DNA of 64,000 bases from Ephemerocybe angulata (lineage: Eukaryota > Basidiomycota > Agaricomycetes > Agaricales > Psathyrellaceae), in the NCBI GenBank assembly GCA_013368325.1, contig JAACJK010000072.1:1-64000 (forward strand), given 5' to 3'. Both the position numbers and the translations under genes were made by a program. Below the pieces are notes generated by a model. It was not told the DNA's origin and searched no databases. It worked only from the letters and a program-made list of their open reading frames with translations. Below, in pieces: positions 21,791-39,021 of this stretch (positions are counted from its first letter, which is position 1; each line of letters begins with the position of its first letter).

Positions 21791-24137
21791 CTAAAACCAG
21801 TTCCTACGGGGACTTCCGTGGTCAAGTATGTCAGCCTGTGCGAATCAAGCAAAAAAAAGATACGTACGCGATAATGAACCACAGCGCTTGTGCAACCTCG
21901 AAGTCCGAGCTTACAGCCTCGCGTTGTATATTGGCGCCTAAAGTCCCGAAAGGTTTCTTCGAAGCTCGCAAACGGCGGAGGAGAACAACCCAATGAATCT
22001 CAAAGTTGTTGAGATATCCAATCGAGTGGACAATTTCCAAGTCTGCGTCGGGTGCTTCACCCACCGATCCTGGTTGGATAAGACGATTGGTCTGACGACG
22101 GCAAAGATCAACAATATCGTTAAAGCGCTTCAGTTTGAAAGCAGGGATGAATGGAGTCAGCTTCTTCGTGTAGTCTTCTGGAGTGAATTCTCGCATTTTC
22201 CAGATATCCACCGCGGGCTGCATCATGGTCACGCACGCTATCCTTCGACTCGCGACAGCAGGAGAGATTCTTGTGCTTGACATCGCTGCTTCGTGGATGT
22301 GTCTGATGATAGAAAGATAGAAGACGCGGGTAGAATATGGATAGGAAAGGCTGCCCTGTCTCTCTGGGAGGTGCATGGATTGTCATGAGTAACGAGTTAT
22401 ATGCGCTATAAGCCCCGCCACACTGCCAGAGGCATTTGGTTGAACCTATGCAGGACTCACCGAGGTAATCGATCCGCATGTAACGACATTCCTGACGGTG
22501 TCGCACATTCCAATCCTCGACCTGGCACTGGGACGAACAGTATACGACGGAACGGCAGTTGGAGCACGTCTTCTGGATTCCTTTGGCATTACAACCTCTT
22601 GATTTACTGGAGGGATGCTGGTACCACCAGGATGATATAAGTTTGCCTTTCAGGTCCAAACCGATTCAGACAGTAGGGCTTACTTTCAGGTTATCACAGA
22701 CACTCACCCTGCGGGTGTTGTCTAGATATCGGCTAAAAGCTTTCCAAGTCCTAAAGGATGCTCCAAGTCTCTTCTTTTCTTCTGAATTCGGGCCGAGGAC
22801 CTGTGACAGTGACGGCAGCCCAGCAATGTGGCGTTCCATCTCGTGGCAGAGCGGGCGAAGGACTTTGGGGAACAAGGAATGGTCGGTCAATACTCCCATT
22901 ATGATGACGAGGGCTGAATTGATATCGTTGTCATTTCCTTTCAGAACATGGGAGGGGGTGGATGTGGACAAGAAATTCCCCGCCAATTGAAGCACGCCTG
23001 CTTGAAGGACCTTGCATGTGTGGAGCACAGGGCGAAAGTCGCAGGTCAAGTTGATCATGTCCATCACACACACCGCCGCATCCAAGTTACTGCCCATGAG
23101 ATCCACCATATGGCCCTTTTGGGCTTGACCTTTAGACTGCGCGGCTTGCATGACACGAGTGTTCACAGCAACAAGGACTCGCATAAATAGCTCGGGAGCT
23201 TGAGCGGTGCTAAACAAATAGCACAGCTCGCGGTCGGCCCTCATCAAGGCCTTAGTAGTATACGCGATACACTTGAGGTTCTCGTTTTCGACTGTTTCTT
23301 CAGGATAATGAGTGAGGTGAGGAAGGGATTTGAGTCTCCCGAAGGCTTTCATCCTGTCAATCGTTCTTCGAACGAACTCCTCAGGAAGGCACAGGCTACC
23401 TTCGTGGATTAATTCCACTATTTTGGATGGAGCTAGGGGGACCATCAGACCGAACAGGACTGTGGTTGGATCCATACAATCAGACGTGGGGTCCCAGTGA
23501 CGCATAATCGAAGGGTAGATCAGCGGTCTCCCTCCAACGGTCGCCAACCAGAAAAAGAGACTGAGCTTCAGAAAGCGATCCGATAGAGCTGCTGCCGCGG
23601 CAAATGATTCCGACCGAGTCGAGAGCTGGAATAGGCCCATGCATACCGTGCCAACATCATCGGAATGCTGACTATTGTTTTCCGTCCCAGTAGATCCGTC
23701 TGTTGAATTCCAGGCGAGGTACTCCGCCCAATCGAGGATGGAGTCGAGGGAAGAAATGAGTCTTCTCTCAACAGTTTCTCTTTGAGCGTCACTCGAGAAG
23801 CACCAACTGCTGAAATAGCAGATTAGTGTGAACACCGCCCTTCCAGCGTCCAGTTGCTCTGACCGCGCCTCCTTCAACCCTATGATCTTCGTGCCTTCAT
23901 CAAGAACCCACATCAGTGGATCTAGCTTGTCGGGAGAGTAGCTGACTCGCATCCGTGCTGTGAGTTCACGTATGTGGTCGATCGACCAGCGGTATACCCC
24001 GCGTATGACCTACATTGTCGTCAATAAGCTGCCATGGCAGTCGTATACATCGGTTGCTTCACCTCCTCCAACGGTTTCATTCTGTATTTCCGAGGAAAGA
24101 GAGGGTCGTTTACTGTCGTACCAGAGGAGCGCGACAT
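21791..24137 (-). CDS. MYND-type zinc-finger protein, copy C
   Basis: The exons are 24063-24137, 22684-24009, about 22461-22617, 21868-22363 and a tentative last one 21791-21812; phases close throughout. Exon 1 is 25 codons instead of 19. Exon 2 keeps the family landmarks (WSIDHIRELTARM; DRMKAFGRLKSLPHL; FPKVLRPLCHEMERH). The finger exon reads CSNC, VVYC-x-x-x-C, QVEDW, RH and C. The Cys in VCDNLK has no obvious near partner after the intron. The C-terminal domain (FIPAFKLKRFNDIVDL ... FEVAQALWF) aligns with B and D. A longer alternative final exon ending near 21,553 is also open. C is the upstream member of the tandem array. Confidence 0.8.
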
Positions 24138-25601
24138 TGAGCTGGGATAGAGCGTCAGATGGAAAGTGCTAGTGAGGCAGCACTGCCAGAGCAGGGATCG
24201 ATCAATCGGATTTTTCGCTGAACATGGAAACACAGCCTTAGTCAGGAGTTTGGTCCAAGCAACCTTGGCAAACATCACGATTCTTCGGCTTTCGGAGCCT
24301 GCCCGAGTAGTAATATTCAAGTTGCCATAAAGTGCTATCGATTTCAGACGACAGCTCACCTGAGCAAGAAACACAATAATTTCCTCGACACACAAGATGA
24401 AAATGGCTTCAAGGACTACTTTATTCGGCACCTAATGTGCCATTAACTTTGAGGCAAACCATATCCTAATCGTATCTACATTTGGAGAGTTCGATCACCC
24501 TTCAAAGCATGCCCACTCCCGCAAATTACTGCGCATATGACACCAGCCTAAGAGGGGCCGAGGTCCATTAGCATCGAGAGACCTTTAGTCCTGCCAGTCA
24601 CTAGTGAGATTACGAGCCGGTAGAAAATCTCAATGAAGTTCCATGCCAGAGGCTATAATTTGATTTCTACAAAAAGCTTCGAATCCAGACAGCGACTATT
24701 GTCATCATAACCAATTGTCATGCATTAAAATGTCCTAGTATGCGTCTGGCCAGTGCATTGTTTGCCACTGAAAGAAAGGTATGTGATAAGCGCGCAACGG
24801 GCGCTTAATGAGGTGGTGAATGCTACATGCCGTAAGCGACGCGTTCTCGATGGTTGTGAAGGTCCAGCCTAATCCAGCAAAATGCTCTCTCAAAGAAGAG
24901 CCAAGTATCAGAGCAATCACATTAACCGAAGCGAATACGCCTCGCTCGTCAATTGGAGTTAGGATGGTACATAAAACCACCACCCCGCCGAACCTCGAGC
25001 GGACCCAATAGGTTTTTCGCTAATTTCGGAGGACTATCAGGCACATACGCTCCTTCCCGAGGCTAATTGTTAGCTCCCGTTAAACGTTAAGTTCCGTTAA
25101 TTATCTAACAATAAGATAGGAACCAGCCCTAACGCCGGAACGGAACTGATGTCGCTGCGCTAAACGGATCGTGGATTACCAGGTTTCTACATACGATCAA
25201 ACCTCCGATCATAACTTGTGTTGGACCAGTCCAAGCAAATGTAAGGTACCCGCCTGTGCCTGGTTACCCCACAATGAAGATAGTGGTTCAGATGCTCCCT
25301 CCGTCGCTTTGACCTGTGCCCGGGCCTGTGGACATACCGGTGCCAAGGTTCATCACGGACAATTAAGGGGCTCTACGTTGAGCGCCGCTTCCTTTGTTCG
25401 TACAGCTTGTCCAGGGCTTGGCGGAACAAAGAGGCTTGAGGTTTCGGGTTCAACAACAGCGCGTCGATGTTGCCTACCCAAAGCAGGACGCAGCGCGATC
25501 GATGAACTACAGTGACAATAGCGCCACTGAGCTCATATCCCGTTCAGGCCTCAAACGAACCTCTTTTTGTTCCTCCGAGCCCCAGGGGTGTTCCGTCGCC
25601 C
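24138..25601. other. Intergenic upstream of pheromone gene 1
   Basis: About 1.4 kb without a credible gene on either strand. It is the shared upstream region between the MYND array and the first pheromone gene. AT-rich palindromic bits near 25,070-25,110 (gttaaacgttaagttccgttaatta) are the only local structure. Confidence 0.4.
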
Positions 25602-25609
25602 TATATAAG
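25602..25609 (+). promoter_or_regulatory. TATA box of pheromone gene 1
   Basis: TATATAAG 75 bp upstream of the ATG at 25,677. Confidence 0.7.
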
Positions 25610-25676
25610 CCGGCCCTCTGGCATCTAAACCCCCCAGCTCAGAAACTCCCACCTCAGCTAACAACACCCACTCGAA

Positions 25677-25877
25677 ATGGACTCTTTCACCACCATCTCC
25701 ATCGCCTCCAAGGCTCCCGCCACCGACATCCCCTCCGACAATGAGGGTACCGGTTCCGGCCAGGGCAGCGGCGGCTACTGCGTCGTCTTCGCCAAGGACA
25801 CCTCCGCCGAAGTCCCCTCCGACGAGGAAGGCACCGGCTCCGGCCAGGGCAGCGGTGGATACTGCACCATTGCTTAA
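25677..25877 (+). CDS. Mating pheromone precursor 1 (CaaX lipopeptide)
   Basis: An intronless frame of 66 residues starting MDSFTTISIASKAP and ending in the prenylation box C-T-I-A. Basidiomycete pheromone precursors are short, often begin with M-D-x-F, and are farnesylated and carboxymethylated at a C-terminal CaaX before cleavage and export; the mature peptide binds a STE3-type receptor. The precursor contains an imperfect internal duplication: the run EGTGSGQGSGGYC occurs twice, first followed by V-V-F-A-K-D and second by T-I-A and stop. It is most similar to precursor 4 at 44,123, which lies inverted 18.5 kb away. The neighbours are RecQ and the MYND array; no receptor is adjacent. Confidence 0.88.
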   Translation: MDSFTTISIASKAPATDIPSDNEGTGSGQGSGGYCVVFAKDTSAEVPSDEEGTGSGQGSGGYCTIA

Positions 25878-26280
25878 ATGCAACCCGCCCTCCTACCAAC
25901 CGCTCACTGAATGGTACGCCTTCCTCTTCGCTAAAAGCTCGATAACCCAGACTTACTTCTCGGTCCCGCAGATTTGACTGTCGCTACTCGCAACTAGTCC
26001 CCGTCACTGGAACCAACTCGCTACCTGCCCCTCAACTCCATCACCCTTCGACATTCGCACGCCTTCCGAGGCCCTTTATCCGATACCCCTGCATTGTTGC
26101 CCCTCGTCGCGCCTGTTTGTTGCCGTTCAATTGCCAAACGTCGCTGGGCCCCTTATTCGCACCCCAAACCTGTTGTAACATCAGTGTACTGTAAACGTAT
26201 AATAGTGTACATCATTAATGCCACACGTTGTGGTCCCTTCTCTCGAGCACCTGAGCCCAGTATGCCAATCCTCAGTATCG
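25878..26280. other. 3' flank of pheromone gene 1, no gene
   Basis: Short convergent spacer between pheromone gene 1 and the RecQ gene. No further element recognised. Confidence 0.5.
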
Positions 26281-30166
<3,886 letters not shown>

Positions 30167-30856
30167 TCTCGCGTCTAGTAGAGAAGGATGAATATGTGTC
30201 GTCCCTCGAGGTAGAGTTGTCGGGATTTGCGTTGGAGGCTGTCGTCGTCGTCGTCGTCGAGGTTTGTTGACCGTCCGGCGTCCGCTCAACGCGTGAGCGC
30301 GTCGGTCAGTCGCTCCTGATTGATGATCAGATGTGACCAGACGCGTTGCGTGACGCGGCTTTAATTGAGGCGTTGGACGCGTTTAGCCCCTATTCCTTGG
30401 GAAGGCAGGGGAAATCGCAACGAAAACTCTACAAGATACATACATTTTTGGCTTTATAGCAAGGACTATGTACACGCTGATATACTATGAGGAATACTAG
30501 ATAACACCAAGAAAGGTCAGAAGTCGTTGCGAAAAGAGAAGAAGCAGTGAGCGGTGAGATGATGATGATACAGGAAATGATAACTGGATGTAGTAGATAT
30601 AACGTTGTATAGCGGTCGTAAACTGAGCTGAGCAATAGAGACGCACATAGATGCGGGGATATTTTGTGCATAAGGAGCAGAGGAAGGAGACAATCATATG
30701 GATACAAGAAATCAGAACTTGCAGGCGTTTAAACAGATCGAAGAAGGGTACAAGACAGTGCGGAAGGACACCCACGAGCAAAGGCACAAAGTGTCCACCA
30801 GAACCCCAGGAGAAAAGGAGAAGAAACTCACACCAAAAACCTCTACACGCTCTCGT
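30167..30856. other. Intergenic between RecQ and the PAS gene
   Basis: A short CGTCGTCGT run (30,241-30,261) and an AT-rich stretch from 30,420. No gene supported. Confidence 0.45.
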
Positions 30857-33800
30857 CTACTGTGTTCTCCTCAAGATAACCATCAGCCCATCCGAATGCG
30901 CCGAAAAGATCGCATCCACAGGGAACTGCTCCCCATACTCGCCCAACCGTTGCTGATAATACGCAGGCGACATACCGCCCGCCATTCCACTCCCATTCCC
31001 ACCCGTAATCGACCTCGACCCATTCGAATAATAGTGCTCTCGATGGTTATCGCGGTGGTGGTGGTGATGGCGCGCACCCCTCGAACCAGGGCCGTGGCGC
31101 GAAGACATAGAGCCCTGTCGATGCCTCGACGGTGTAACAGGGTCAGGAAGACGCGGGCTTAAAACATCAAAGAGCATTGTTAACTTGACCCGTCCTCACA
31201 AAACGAAAACATCGAACACTCACCAACTCTCCCGGCCTCCAACAAGCAACGTAAACCTCCCAAAGCCAAACCCTCCATCGCTCGGCTGCCCGCGCTCATT
31301 CACACCCCACCCCTTCACACACTCAATCCAACTCCTCACAATCCCCTCATCCTTCGCACTCACAAAGTCAAAAAAGTTCCTCCCAATCGCATGCGTACTC
31401 TCAACCAACAAGTCATTCGAGCAGTACAACACCGTGCAATTCACACTGAAGCGGTCAAGGATGAACGCCGTGCGGAACGACTTGTTCGGTAGATGCTCGA
31501 ACGTGATCACCTCCCGCTCATGCGTCCTCGCCCTCGGGGGCGGCGGCACCTGGACCTGCACCGGTGCCGGTACCGGAGCAGCACGCGCATACCCGTCATG
31601 ATCAGCATGCCCACGCGGCGCGAATCTCGAACCCCCATCCGCATCCCCACCCCTCCTCGCACCCCGCGGATCACCACCACCTCCCTGCCGACCCCCACCC
31701 CCCAAACTTCTATCACCATTCTCACCACCACCCCCCGCCGTGCTCTGGCTCCCCGCCCTCGCCCTCCCCGCGCCCTCCTCGGAGCCCGACCCAGATCTCT
31801 CCCTCCGCACATCATACATCCTCGCACCACTCCGTTCTCGAGCCCCGGAATCTAATGGCGCCCCGTCGAACGGCGCAGAACCAGAAGCCGAGCCCAAGGC
31901 TGAGCCAGAGCCAGAGCCAGAATGCGAATGCGACGCCCTCGCTGATGGCGACGGCGACCGCCCCGGGCCCAGTGGCGGACTCGCCCTGCTCGTGGTCGCC
32001 GTAGACTGAGACTCCGACAGGCGCCTGGGCAGCAACATCGGCGGCGGGGAGTCTGAAAGGTGGCGACTCACCCCACCGCCATATGCGCTCTGCGGCGAGT
32101 GGGATTGGGATGACCGCTGGTGCGCTACGCTACTTGGCGTCGTTGGCGAGAACGGAGCAGAGGGAGGCTGCCTGGGCGTGTTTTGACTGTGGTTGTGGTA
32201 CCCCCCATTAGTGTGAACGTTGCCGTTGCTGTGGTTTTGAGAGGTATAATCCCGATTGATGAGTCTCCGCGGTCTCGGTCGTCCAGTAATCGGGCTCGGG
32301 CTGCGCTCAGGTTCGAATTCTTCGTCATTATACTGCTGCTGCTGCTGAGGTTGCTGTTGCTGGTGATGCGAAGGCGGCCTCTGCGGCCCCATCGGTACAG
32401 GCGCCACTTCATTGCGACTATTACTCGTCGCAGGCTGCACACTCGCATGCACCATCGGCGGGCTCGGGCTGCTCCACGACTCCGAGGAGGACGACGCGGA
32501 CGTTGACGGCGACGGCGGGAGCTTTGCCGGCGCGAGGGTGGGGCTCGGGGGCATGGGCGAGGGGTCGTGCCATCTCTGTTAGGCAAAAATGAAACACGGG
32601 TAGCGTCAGTTAGGTCTAGTGGCACGGAAATGGACAAGTATAGATGGATAAAGTAGAGAAGCGGATTGTCGTGCCACTGTCAGACAGACAGACAGAAATT
32701 CTGAACACATGCCTGCCGGCGTGGTCCAGGCGGAGGAAGAGCGCTCTTCGATTCAATCGGAGGTATGACTACTCACCCTGAACTCAAAGTTCGCCGCACC
32801 CTGTGAGATTACGGTAATCTCCTGGGCCGTGGAGGCGTTGTGGAGGGCTTTAGCGCCTGGGCTTGCGAAGGAGACACTCCCGACCAGGACGTTGTGCACG
32901 ACAGTTCTAGCCGTGAGTTAGTATTGTGGAAAGATAAGTCTCTGATGGTGAGTGCGGATGCGCTTACCGAGACTAGTGAAAGGCCGAGCGGGAGAGGTCG
33001 CGGAAGATGGAGAGGAAGATGGAAGCAAGAGCGTAGTCAGCGGTGGCGTTCCTCGAATTGAGAAAAGAAGAGAAAATTGGAAGGAAGACGGACGGCGACC
33101 GAGAAATATTCGAGCGGAAGAACGACGTAGAATACGAAGAAGAAAGCTAAAAAGAAAAGGAAAGGGAAAAAAGGAAGACCTAGAAATAAACGTACGATTC
33201 CACATAGAATGTAGCCCTTGTACGGGTCTTTATGGCGGAGCCTGAGGTACACGAGGACAGCCGCTTTGTCCATCTGGATTGTATCACTGAGAGGGGAGGA
33301 GTAAGATACCACATTCCTATCACGAAGGTACGAGTGGAAGACGTACTAGTGCAGCTGCCGCACGCGCGGAAACTCATCTGGGTGCACGAGCTCGAGGGAT
33401 GGCCGCCCGATCAGCTCTTTTGGCTCAAAGCCTGATCGTTCCAGGCGAGATATAGCCAGAGGTAGGTAGGTAGATAGGTAAAACGAGCCGGTGAGGAGAT
33501 TGGATTCACGTTCAATCCCAGTCGACGAAATGGAGAAGACGAGAAATGAGAGAAGTTGATGATGAGTATGATGATGGTGAGGATGGAGAGGAGGAGCGTG
33601 TGCGAGAGGAGTGCGAGGAGCCGAGGGCGAGAAGAAAAGTGGTTCGACAATCAGCACTGCGCCTGCATCTTGGACGTGAGCGAACGTACCGAGGAGGTCA
33701 ATGACAGAGTCCGTCATGTACAACCATCGCGCCTAGAAGAGCTGTTAGCCCAAGAACTCGCCGTATCACAGCATCATAAAAGGAGGGTGAGCAGGGGAAA

Positions 33801-34092
33801 GAAAGAAACGCTCACCTCTTGCGAGAAATCGACGATTCCGACTGTTGTTGGGGTGAGGTAGGTTGGTTTGGGCGTTGCGAGGCGACAAGATTAAAGGGAG
33901 GGTAAGTGGGTTGGGTGGGTAACGTAAGGCGAGTAGTAAGTATGTGTTGTGAGCATAATTTGGAGTGAAAGCCAAGGAGGGCGAATGAATCCAGAGGGAG
34001 AAAAGAAAATAAAGGAGAAAACATAGAGAACGAGACGTACTGAAAGATACGCAGGGCGTGCTGGAAGAGCTCGCGCTCGAGGACCAGGACAT
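30857..34092 (-). CDS. PAS-domain protein, basidiomycete type
   Basis: The gene reads from an ATG at about 34,092 (MSWSSSASSSSTPC) through several small exons. In order these give PTTVGIVDFSQE, ARWLYMTDSVIDLL, then GFEPKELIGRPSLELVHPDEF, the core of a PAS fold, then DTIQMDKAAVLVYLRLRHKD. A long Ser/Pro/Gly/Gln-rich linker follows. A second PAS-like block contains FRTAFILDRFSVNCTVLYCS and DGIVRSWIECVKGWGVNERG-type residues. The last exon (30857-31158) is His/Arg/Ser-rich. PAS folds sense small ligands or light or mediate dimers. White-collar-like regulators also contain PAS domains, but the flavin-binding NCRFLQ motif and a GATA finger are not seen. Individual exon ends were not all fixed. Confidence 0.7.
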
Positions 34093-37028
34093 CCTGTCTA
34101 TTCAGGTGGGATATGGATGTAGATAGGAGTAGTAGGAGCAGAGCAAAGCGCGGGGGCGAGGAGAAGGTGGGCGAAGGGAGACCTTGGGGGAGGAAGAAAG
34201 CAAGAAGAGGAGGAAGAAAGGAAGGAAGGAACGCTAGATGGGATAGTGTAAGCTGCCTGGCTGGTGGTGAAGCAACCGTGCTCGCTTCCCGGGCACCAAA
34301 AAAGAAGCAGGAAGAGGTCGTTCAAGTCTTGTCGTCGTTCGTCCGTCTGACTGCTTGTCGACGTTGATTTAAGATTCAAATTCGATTGATCAGCCTGGCG
34401 TGCGGCGTACGTGACGGCGAACGAAGTGGTCCTGAAATCGTGCGCTTTCTCCCCGGGAATTGATTGGTGGAATGGATAGACCCTACAGGCGTATAAGGTT
34501 AGCCTTCGGGGAATGCGTATTTAACGCCAACGTCAGCGCGAATGGCGGAAAGAGCATGGAAAAGGCCTCGAACGTACCGATTACTGGCCCCACGACTGTA
34601 CAGAGACTTGGGGTCGGGCTCGACGATCAGAATCCCAGCTGGGGCGTGTAGTCCTCGGGAGCGACGCAGGGGCACTGTCAGTGTCACCTGAATTGCACTC
34701 GACCTGCCTCTTTTATTGAAAAGAAGGGCTTGACGTATGTACGTAAACACGTTTACGGTCGCGCATACTTCCCTCCTAATCCAGCAAGTCTGAATCGGAC
34801 TGCGTATGTACATGAACCGCTCAACGAGATTGCCGTGAGCCCATCCAGGCAGCCGGCTGAGCCAATCTCAGTTTCGTATTCGTAAAAGGTCGTAAAGATC
34901 AAGGCCTTCAATGAGATGAATGCAGTTTTGTGAATAGGGATCTCGCACGCTTTATTACCGAGATAGTGGGACGCACAAGGATGGGGTAACAATGGTCTTG
35001 CCAATGGGACGGAAGAGTTCGTATGCCTCTATTCGGAGGCAAAAGCAGCTGGGCGTGCGTTACGGGGTTGGGCGCAAGCGCTCTGGGTTCCAGTTACGCT
35101 GACGAATACGATCGGGCGCCCTTTGTTAGTTCTATTCGTGTGTTCACTTGTACTTTCCGGAGATCTGTAACACACAAAGTCAATCTGGGTCTCCCTGAGC
35201 TACAGTATCAGAGGCTATCACCATGAGTACATACCGTTGGAGCCAACCTGAGATGAACGAGTAAGCACCTGCACACCCGCAGTCGGAGTCGGCGATTGAG
35301 CGAGTATGCCAATATAGCTAAGGCACGCCATGACGAAAGGGAGGGTGCGTGAGCGACGCTAGGGAGAATCCAGCACAAGAGGAGTTATCAAAGCCTGTCC
35401 TTGGAGCGCCCTGAGAAGGCTGAGATCGATCTTCAGCGTGCAGCGGCTTTTGGGTGCTTGGGTGGATATATGGGTTAAGAGCACGATGCAGCACATACTC
35501 TGCTTGACTTATCAGAGTCATAGATCTGCTATTTGTTTTGGTTGTGCTAGTCGGGAATGCTAGGAAAGGTTAAAGACTCCACGAGGTGTGGTCCCGGGAC
35601 GAGTATGGATTATCACCGTGCAGAAATATCGCCGTCGTATTCATTCCTTTTGGATAGATACATGCATAGCCATGTAGACGGAGGTCAGGCGCCGGTGTAT
35701 TGCCTAGATCCTTGAAAGTATCATGTTGGTTTGCAATCTATTTGAATGGAGGGAACGCACCGATGACAGGGTCTGGTCACTCCACCTGTTGCGGGAGGAG
35801 GTGCCAGGTAGCCGTCCCAACTCCCTTCACCCTCTCTGCCCAGCTCCATTCGACCTTCCAAGGCCGAAATACAAGCTCTCCCAAGCTCCCTTCGTGCTCA
35901 TGTGGGCAGCCAGCCATTCAAATCTCGCACGTCAAGCATCGGAGCCTCAGCGGCTCAGAGCCCGCAACATACCTTCTCGCCCCTGAGGATCATCGCCCTG
36001 AGCCCCAGACCTCTCTTTCTCATGCCAACCAATCCTCCGTAAGTGTTCCTGTACCAGCGGAACGTCCGTGACAAAAGGTCGCGAAGCTGTCGGTGCCATC
36101 CAGTGACAGAGGTCAAGCTCTCAAGCTCATGCTCTCAATGGACGGACTCTGTAATCGTCTGTTGAGTGCTGAGGCGTGCCTCTCGTTATCCAAGCGTGTC
36201 CTCCAAGGTTTCTGTAGAATTCTGGATGGGCGGTTAGGGCCCGTAGTGAGCGAAATCCCAGGGAAGATGATGGTCGGAGACAAGGAGGACGAGTCGGAGG
36301 TCAGAGGAATGGACGGATCAGGGTCCCACATGCAGCCGGGCCCGCGATCATAAAGTGTTATTCACCATTCAAGCCTTTGAATCCTTCAAGCACCGCATTC
36401 TCCGCCAACAATCGACATCCTTTTACCACCGTCGCAACCTTCGTCACAGTGAGCAAGAAATCTCGACAAACGAAACAGGAGTGCCAAGTTGGCTGAGCAT
36501 CTTAGATAAGATTAGATCAAATCTCTTCATAAGCGCCCGTCATCTATAGATTGAAATATGGATAAGTCATGAAGGACAAACGAAAGGTCTGAGGGATGTG
36601 CTTTCCAGCTAGAGGTTCTGCGCACAGACTCGCCATTGAAGATTCAGGGTGGTGCAATCTAGATGAGAGTACTCTCAACCTGCCCTATGTCAGCGACGAA
36701 TCATCACTGTCACCGACTCAGATCTCAAATCCTAGCCCACCGCATGTTTGTTTAGGCGCAGAGATACTTTCCCGGTCCAAAGGTAATCCTTGGGAACACA
36801 CCTGAAGCTTGAAGGGAGTAGGAGGGACTCGAGACTCGGTGGGAATTCGGAGATCGGCGTAAAGTACGGATCACGGAACTGTTCCCACATGATGCAGCCG
36901 AACCCGGGATGGCGCAAAATGCTCTTCGCGCCGCACCATCATCTCCCTTGTCGTCCCTATCTATCCCTCATCTCTTTCGTCCTCGATAAGAGCAAAAGAG
37001 CCCTTTCATATCCGTCTGCACACTAAAA
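34093..37028. other. Long gap without a supported gene
   Basis: Nearly 3 kb upstream of MDE1. There are many short open frames on both strands but none has a domain, consistent phases or paralogue. No STE3-like seven-helix pattern was found here, although fragments cannot be excluded without a search. Confidence 0.4.
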
Positions 37029-38105
37029 ATGAGCCAGGATCTCGTCAAAGTCAACCAGGAAGCAGCGGATGCGCTAGTGCTCTCCGATGATCCTCTTCAT
37101 GTGCGTGAGTCTAGAAGCCACCGTTTGCAACATCCCATGCTAACTGATAAACGACACTTCGATTGATCCTCGATTAGCCTGCCAACCTTATCCCTGAGCT
37201 CTGTGCATCGTTCTACCACGTACGCCGGTTCACCGACATCTCGATACGAAGGTAGCAGGGGGCTAATCAACCGACCACAACGTAGCTTGGATGGGTAACG
37301 GGAACCGGAGGCGGAATCTGCATTCGCAAGGGGTACGTAAACCACCAACTCTCGTGCAGTCAACCCACTCACAACTAACCATCCAAACAATAGCGACATC
37401 GCCTACATCGCGCCCTCAGGTGTCCAGAAGGAGCGCATCAAGCCCACGGACATCTTCGTGCTCGCGTACCCGCAGCCGTCGCCCCACCAGGACGACCGCC
37501 TCTTCCTGCGCAAGCCGTGCAACGGGCTCAAGGAGAGCGCATGCACGCCGCTGTTCTGGAACAGCTTCGACCTGCGCGAGGCAGGCAGCTGCATCCATAC
37601 GCATTCGCAGCACGCGGTTATGGCCACGCTCCTGTGGCCCGGAGAGGTCTTCACGATCTCGCATCAGGAGGTGCGTGCAAATTCTACTATGATTGAGCTG
37701 GAGGAGGAGGAGCGCTTATGAAGGGTCACCTTTGAAGATGATTAAGGGTGTCCGTGTCGCTGGCACAGGCAAGGCGCTGTCGTACCTCGACACGCTCGTC
37801 CTCCCCATCATCGAGAACACGCCGAACGAGGAAGATCTCAAGGATAGCATGGCGGAGGCTATGGTCAAGTACCCCGATGCCCCTGGTGTCCTCGTTCGCC
37901 GCCACGGAGTCTACGTCTGGGGTGCGTCACACCTCCTTTGACTCTGCTGTCTTGATCTATGTCCTGACTACGCCTCGTAGGCGTTGACTGGGAGAAGGCA
38001 AAGACACAAACCGAGTGCCTTGACTACCTCTTCGAGATTGGTGTCAAGATGAAGCTCGCGGGCCTCCCGACTGTGCTGAACGAAGAGCCAACCAAGGCTG
38101 CCTGA
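37029..38105 (+). CDS. MDE1: Methylthioribulose-1-phosphate dehydratase
   Basis: Six exons fit exactly: 37029-37100, 37178-37219, 37286-37332, 37394-37670, 37738-37921 and 37981-38105, giving 248 residues. This is a class II aldolase/adducin-fold enzyme of the methionine salvage pathway that dehydrates 5-methylthioribulose 1-phosphate to the diketo compound in the cytosol. Diagnostic segments are [30 protein letters not shown], the metal-binding [20 protein letters not shown] and [12 protein letters not shown], plus [21 protein letters not shown] at the C-terminus. The histidines in HTHSQH and in the later HG motif are the expected zinc ligands. Length is normal for fungal MDE1 and nothing looks broken. 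It sits between two pheromone genes, likely hitch-hiking as a housekeeping neighbour. Confidence 0.95.
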
Positions 38106-39021
38106 AGAGGCGTGCCCGAGTTGACGCGTCTCAGTTGGATTTGAAGTTATATACTGCCACATCCCCATCTATCACCTTCGTCCTGCTGTATTTATCTCCG
38201 ATAAGGCGAGTAACAACCTCACCAAGTTCGGAGATTCCCTTCACGCTTAGCGTCCGACGCCATGCTCGTGAGAGAGAGCAAGTACGATTCGGGAGGATGT
38301 TGATCATGAACCGAGGATATCATTGACCATAATCCTGGGACAGGGTAGAAGGATCGACCGAATCTAACCATAAACTCGGTGGAGAGTCGCAGACGCCAGC
38401 TAGGAAGTACTTATAGATATCAGGCGCAGCCTTACACCCACAGCTACGTGATTGTGCACCAACCACCCTTGATACCGTTCCCGGGGTCGGCTTCATCGTC
38501 AGTCGGGGTTATCCAGAGTCGCAGATTGACCACCAGTGAAGTTATTGTGGTGTCTGCCTCTCGTCCAGAGAAGGGATAGCCAAGGCCCAAGGGTGCGCCG
38601 TCGCTGGGCGCCTATATTTAGACGCCTATGCATCGACGGGCTGGTGCCTGGTCGCCATGGCTCATCCAACAATTCAAGCTCTTAAAGCCTCGAAAGTTAT
38701 GGAGGCTATTCAAGGAAAACCATAAAATGATTTCGAGGTAACAGAGTACTCGATATACATGATGAGAAGGGGAGAAACGACGCTCAACATCAATTCCCAC
38801 GTAACAAGTCACCTTATCAAAAGGTGACGAACAAAGGAACATTTCGAAGGTTTACGACACATATATATGTGAGAAATAGCAGAAAAATGGAGTCCGAAAT
38901 CGATGAGCGAAGGCTCAAAGTCAATAAATCTAGTCAACTCAGAATCAGCTAAGGGACCTAGGAATTTGGAATTTGGACATACGATCTTGACTTATCCCAC
39001 CGCTTTATGCTTGAGCCGCAC
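38106..39021. other. Intergenic, nothing recognised
   Basis: Spacer between MDE1 and pheromone gene 2. AT-rich toward the right end; no supported gene. Confidence 0.45.

Noticed and set aside
31493..32506. Plus-strand frames opposite the PAS gene (Pro/Arg/His-rich)
   Set aside because: They are antisense shadows of the low-complexity linker of the PAS protein.
34753..36353. Candidate STE3 receptor in the large gap before MDE1
   Set aside because: No run of hydrophobic segments or receptor motif on either strand; only short unrelated frames.
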